Source of the DNA: HB2-32-21 sp040235495
GTDB taxonomy: Bacteria > Pseudomonadota > Gammaproteobacteria > Pseudomonadales > Porticoccaceae
Reading direction: 5' to 3'
Length of the DNA stretch: 7,870 nt
NCBI GenBank assembly: GCA_040235495.1
Contig: JBECKV010000148.1
Span: 1-7,870, forward strand
Shown here: positions 5,511 to 7,870 of the stretch, one piece after another
How positions within the stretch are numbered: the first letter of the stretch is position 1
Layout: every line of letters starts with the position of its first letter
The notes under the pieces: generated by a model
Seen by the model: the letters and a program-made list of their open reading frames with translations, nothing else
What the model was told of the DNA's origin: nothing
Databases searched by the model: none
Program-made: the position numbers and the translations under genes

Positions 5511-7870
5511 ATGAATAGGCGCACCATTACCGATTGGGCCGAAAATAAAATATTTTCAAACCGCAAACCGATTCTGGTTGTTTTTCTGATTCTGACCGCG
5601 TTCATGGGCTACCACGGTTTAAAGCTCAGAATGGACGCCGGTTTTGAAAAAATGTTGCCCATTGAGCATGACTACATCAAAACGCTTCAGCGTTACAGCA
5701 GCGAATTCGGTACCGGTAACCAGTTAATCGTCGCCGTGACCCAGGCGCAAGGTGACATGTTCAATCCGGAGTTTTTCGCCGCCCTGCAAAAAGCCAATGA
5801 GGAAGTGTTTTTTCTTCCCGGCGTCGCCAGGAATACGGTGACGTCAATTCTCACGCCGAACGTGCGTTATATTGAACTCGTCGAGGATGGCTTTCAGGGC
5901 GGCAACGTAGTGCCGGCGGAGTTCAGGCCGACCTCTGAGTGGTTTCCGGTCATCCGCAATAACATCATTAAATCCGGGCGGTTGGGAGAACTTGTGGCCA
6001 ACGATTTTTCCGGCGCCCTGATCCGGGCGGAATTGCTCGATATGGACCCGACCACGCGCGAACCACTGGATTATCAGGTGGTCGCCAGAAACCTCGAGAC
6101 AAAAATTCGCGACGTGATCGAGACCGACGGTATCTCGGTGCGCATAATCGGTTTTGCAAAATCCACCGGCGACATTGCCGAAGGCGCCAGGGACGTGATT
6201 AACTTTTTCGGTATTACTTTCCTGATTACAGCCTTATTGCTGTGGTTTTATTCCCACTCCCTGTCCTTGACCATTCTGCCGCTGTTCAGTGCCCTGGTGG
6301 CGGTTGTCTGGCAAATGGGCCTGTTACCCCTGATGGGTTACGGGCTTGATCCCATGAGTATCCTGGTGCCGTTCCTGGTGTTCGCCATCGGTGTAAGCCA
6401 CGGCGTGCAGATGATCAGTGGCTGGATGGGAGAGAGTATGTATGGCGGTGATACCGACTCCCGGGGTCGACCGGTGGTCCCGGCGCCCGCCGTGCCCCAC
6501 GGCGTCGACAATATGGAAGCCGCCCGGCGCACCTTCCGACGCCTGCTGGTGCCGGGTAGCGTCGCGCTGGCCAGTGACGTGATCGGGTTTTTGACGGTGC
6601 TCTTGATCAGCATTGGTATTATTCAGGAAATGGCCATCACCGCGAGTCTCGGGGTCGCCGTCATCATTCTGACCAATCTGGTGCTGCTGCCGGTGTTGCT
6701 GTCCTATGTGAAAATAAACGACATCGAAAAATACCGCGCTAAACATCAGAAGTCCGATGAAAGCCGCGATGTTGTCTGGCGCGCCTTGTCCATGCTCACT
6801 CGCACGGGGCCTTCCCTGGTGGTTATCAGTATCGTCGCCATACTGACCATCTGGGGTTTTACCAAACAGGACGACCTGAAGATCGGCGATTCCCAGGCGG
6901 GCGTGCCCGAGCTGAGGGAGAATGCCCGCTATAATATCGACAGCCAGGTCATTACCGAGCGTTTCTCCATCGGTGTCGATAAACTGACGGTCATGATTGA
7001 GTCGAAGAAGAATGCCTGTGTCGATTACGATGTCATGGACGAGATGGATCGCTTTGCCTGGTATTTGCGAAATCTGCCGGGCGTACAATCGGTGGCGTCC
7101 CTGGTCGACAAGCAGAAAGTCATTCTGGCGGCCAATAGCGAGGGCAGTCCCCGCTGGTTCCATCTGTCGAGGAATTCAAGTTCATTGTCCTCAAGCCTCT
7201 ACCATATGGGGGCCGGTGGTGATGAGTTCATGGATGCTCCCTGTGGCTCGATGCCGATCAATATTTTTACCCTTGATCACAAGGCTACCACGATCAATAA
7301 AATCATCGATGGCATCAAGGCCTATGAACCGCATCTTCCGGAGGATAAATTTCGCATCAGGCTGGCCAGCGGTAATGTCGGCATCATCGCCGCGACCAAC
7401 GACGCGGTGAAAAACGCCCAACTCCCCATAATGGTGTTTGTCTACCTGGCGGTGATCGCGCTGACCTTGTTAACGTTCCGCTCGATCGGCGGAACCCTGT
7501 GTGTGATCTTGCCGCTCGCCTTTGTCTCCTTGCTCTGTTATGCACTGATGGCGGTGCTCGACATCGGGCTTAAAGTGAATACCTTGCCGGTGGTGGCGCT
7601 GGGTGTCGGGGTCGGTGTCGATTACGCGATCTACATCTATAGCCGCATGGCCGAATTTCTCGATACCGGGGATGCCCTCAATGAGGCTTTCTACAAAGCG
7701 ATGCGCCTGACTGGCAAGCCGGTGGTATTCACTGGTATGACTCTGGGCGCGGGTGTCTGCACCTGGATATTCGCCTCACTACAATTTCAGGCCGACATGG
7801 GCATACTGCTGACGTTTATGTTCCTGGTGAATATGCTGGGCGCCATTGTCGTTATGCCGGCCCTGGTCCG
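5511..7870 (+). CDS. RND/MMPL-family transporter (3' truncated by window end)
   Basis: The gene is open through the window end: 786 full codons, lacking only the C-terminal tail by comparison with the paralogue at 1-142. The protein has the duplicated RND layout. The N-half has TM1 about 21-38, periplasmic domain 39-228, and TM2-TM6 about 231-399. A cytoplasmic linker (400-432) follows. The C-half has TM7 434-451, periplasmic domain 452-635, and TM8-TM12 from 637 on. The C-half carries GVGVDYAIYIYSRM (699-712), matching the charged Asp-Tyr motif in a mid-bundle helix of MMPL/RND proteins thought to relay protons. The matching N-half site reads GVSHGVQMISGW (294-305), with no Asp. The TM4-TM5 loop holds a Gly/Pro-rich insert (about 308-332). 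Cys503 and Cys578 lie in the second periplasmic domain. There is no sign of frameshift. Related pumps (MmpL, HpnN) move lipids; a hydrophobic substrate is inferred and its direction is unknown. Confidence 0.9.
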   Translation, partial: MNRRTITDWAENKIFSNRKPILVVFLILTAFMGYHGLKLRMDAGFEKMLPIEHDYIKTLQRYSSEFGTGNQLIVAVTQAQGDMFNPEFFAALQKANEEVFFLPGVARNTVTSILTPNVRYIELVEDGFQGGNVVPAEFRPTSEWFPVIRNNIIKSGRLGELVANDFSGALIRAELLDMDPTTREPLDYQVVARNLETKIRDVIETDGISVRIIGFAKSTGDIAEGARDVINFFGITFLITALLLWFYSHSLSLTILPLFSALVAVVWQMGLLPLMGYGLDPMSILVPFLVFAIGVSHGVQMISGWMGESMYGGDTDSRGRPVVPAPAVPHGVDNMEAARRTFRRLLVPGSVALASDVIGFLTVLLISIGIIQEMAITASLGVAVIILTNLVLLPVLLSYVKINDIEKYRAKHQKSDESRDVVWRALSMLTRTGPSLVVISIVAILTIWGFTKQDDLKIGDSQAGVPELRENARYNIDSQVITERFSIGVDKLTVMIESKKNACVDYDVMDEMDRFAWYLRNLPGVQSVASLVDKQKVILAANSEGSPRWFHLSRNSSSLSSSLYHMGAGGDEFMDAPCGSMPINIFTLDHKATTINKIIDGIKAYEPHLPEDKFRIRLASGNVGIIAATNDAVKNAQLPIMVFVYLAVIALTLLTFRSIGGTLCVILPLAFVSLLCYALMAVLDIGLKVNTLPVVALGVGVGVDYAIYIYSRMAEFLDTGDALNEAFYKAMRLTGKPVVFTGMTLGAGVCTWIFASLQFQADMGILLTFMFLVNMLGAIVVMPALV

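Noticed and set aside
6324..7163. 279-codon minus-strand open frame inside the RND gene, His/Gln/Asp-rich
   Set aside because: Its skewed composition is what the reverse complement of a GC-rich membrane-protein gene gives, and the + strand transporter reading is continuous and motif-bearing across it.

Overview
The window looks like chromosomal DNA from a Gram-negative, probably gammaproteobacterial, organism of moderate GC content. Three kinds of evidence point there: exported proteins with Sec-type signal peptides, an outer-membrane beta-barrel protein ending in phenylalanine, and genes of the DUF1302, DUF1329, Ycf48-like and RND/MMPL families. From general knowledge, such gene sets occur in several copies in marine and hydrocarbon- or steroid-degrading Proteobacteria. 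The lineage is an inference; there is no rRNA or other taxonomic marker here.

Layout, all on the + strand: (1) bases 1-142 are the 3' end of an RND/MMPL-type transporter gene; (2) 143-660 is a roughly 500-base non-coding region with a phased 13-bp tandem repeat, a GGTGTG-T-CACACC palindrome abutting a perfect TTGACA -35 box, and further dyads; (3) 661-2556 encodes a DUF1302 outer-membrane porin-like protein, best started at a TTG codon; (4) 2570-3958 encodes a DUF1329 periplasmic protein, 13 bases downstream and probably cotranscribed; (5) a perfect 13-bp-stem terminator lies at 3981-4011, followed by a 16-bp tandem repeat (4082-4154) and an AT-rich stretch; (6) 4280-5413 encodes an exported Ycf48-like beta-propeller protein with Asp-box repeats; (7) 5511-7870 is a second RND/MMPL transporter, cut by the window end after 786 codons.

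The two transporter genes are paralogues: over the last 34 residues that can be compared, 28 are identical. The DUF1302-DUF1329-Ycf48 trio is therefore sandwiched between two related inner-membrane pumps. A reasonable working model, which is inference, is a trans-envelope route for a hydrophobic substrate such as a lipid, steroid or hydrocarbon. In it the RND protein acts in the inner membrane, the DUF1329 and Ycf48-like proteins act in the periplasm, and the DUF1302 barrel sits in the outer membrane. Neither direction nor substrate can be read from the sequence. No mobile element, CRISPR array, tRNA or rRNA was recognised.
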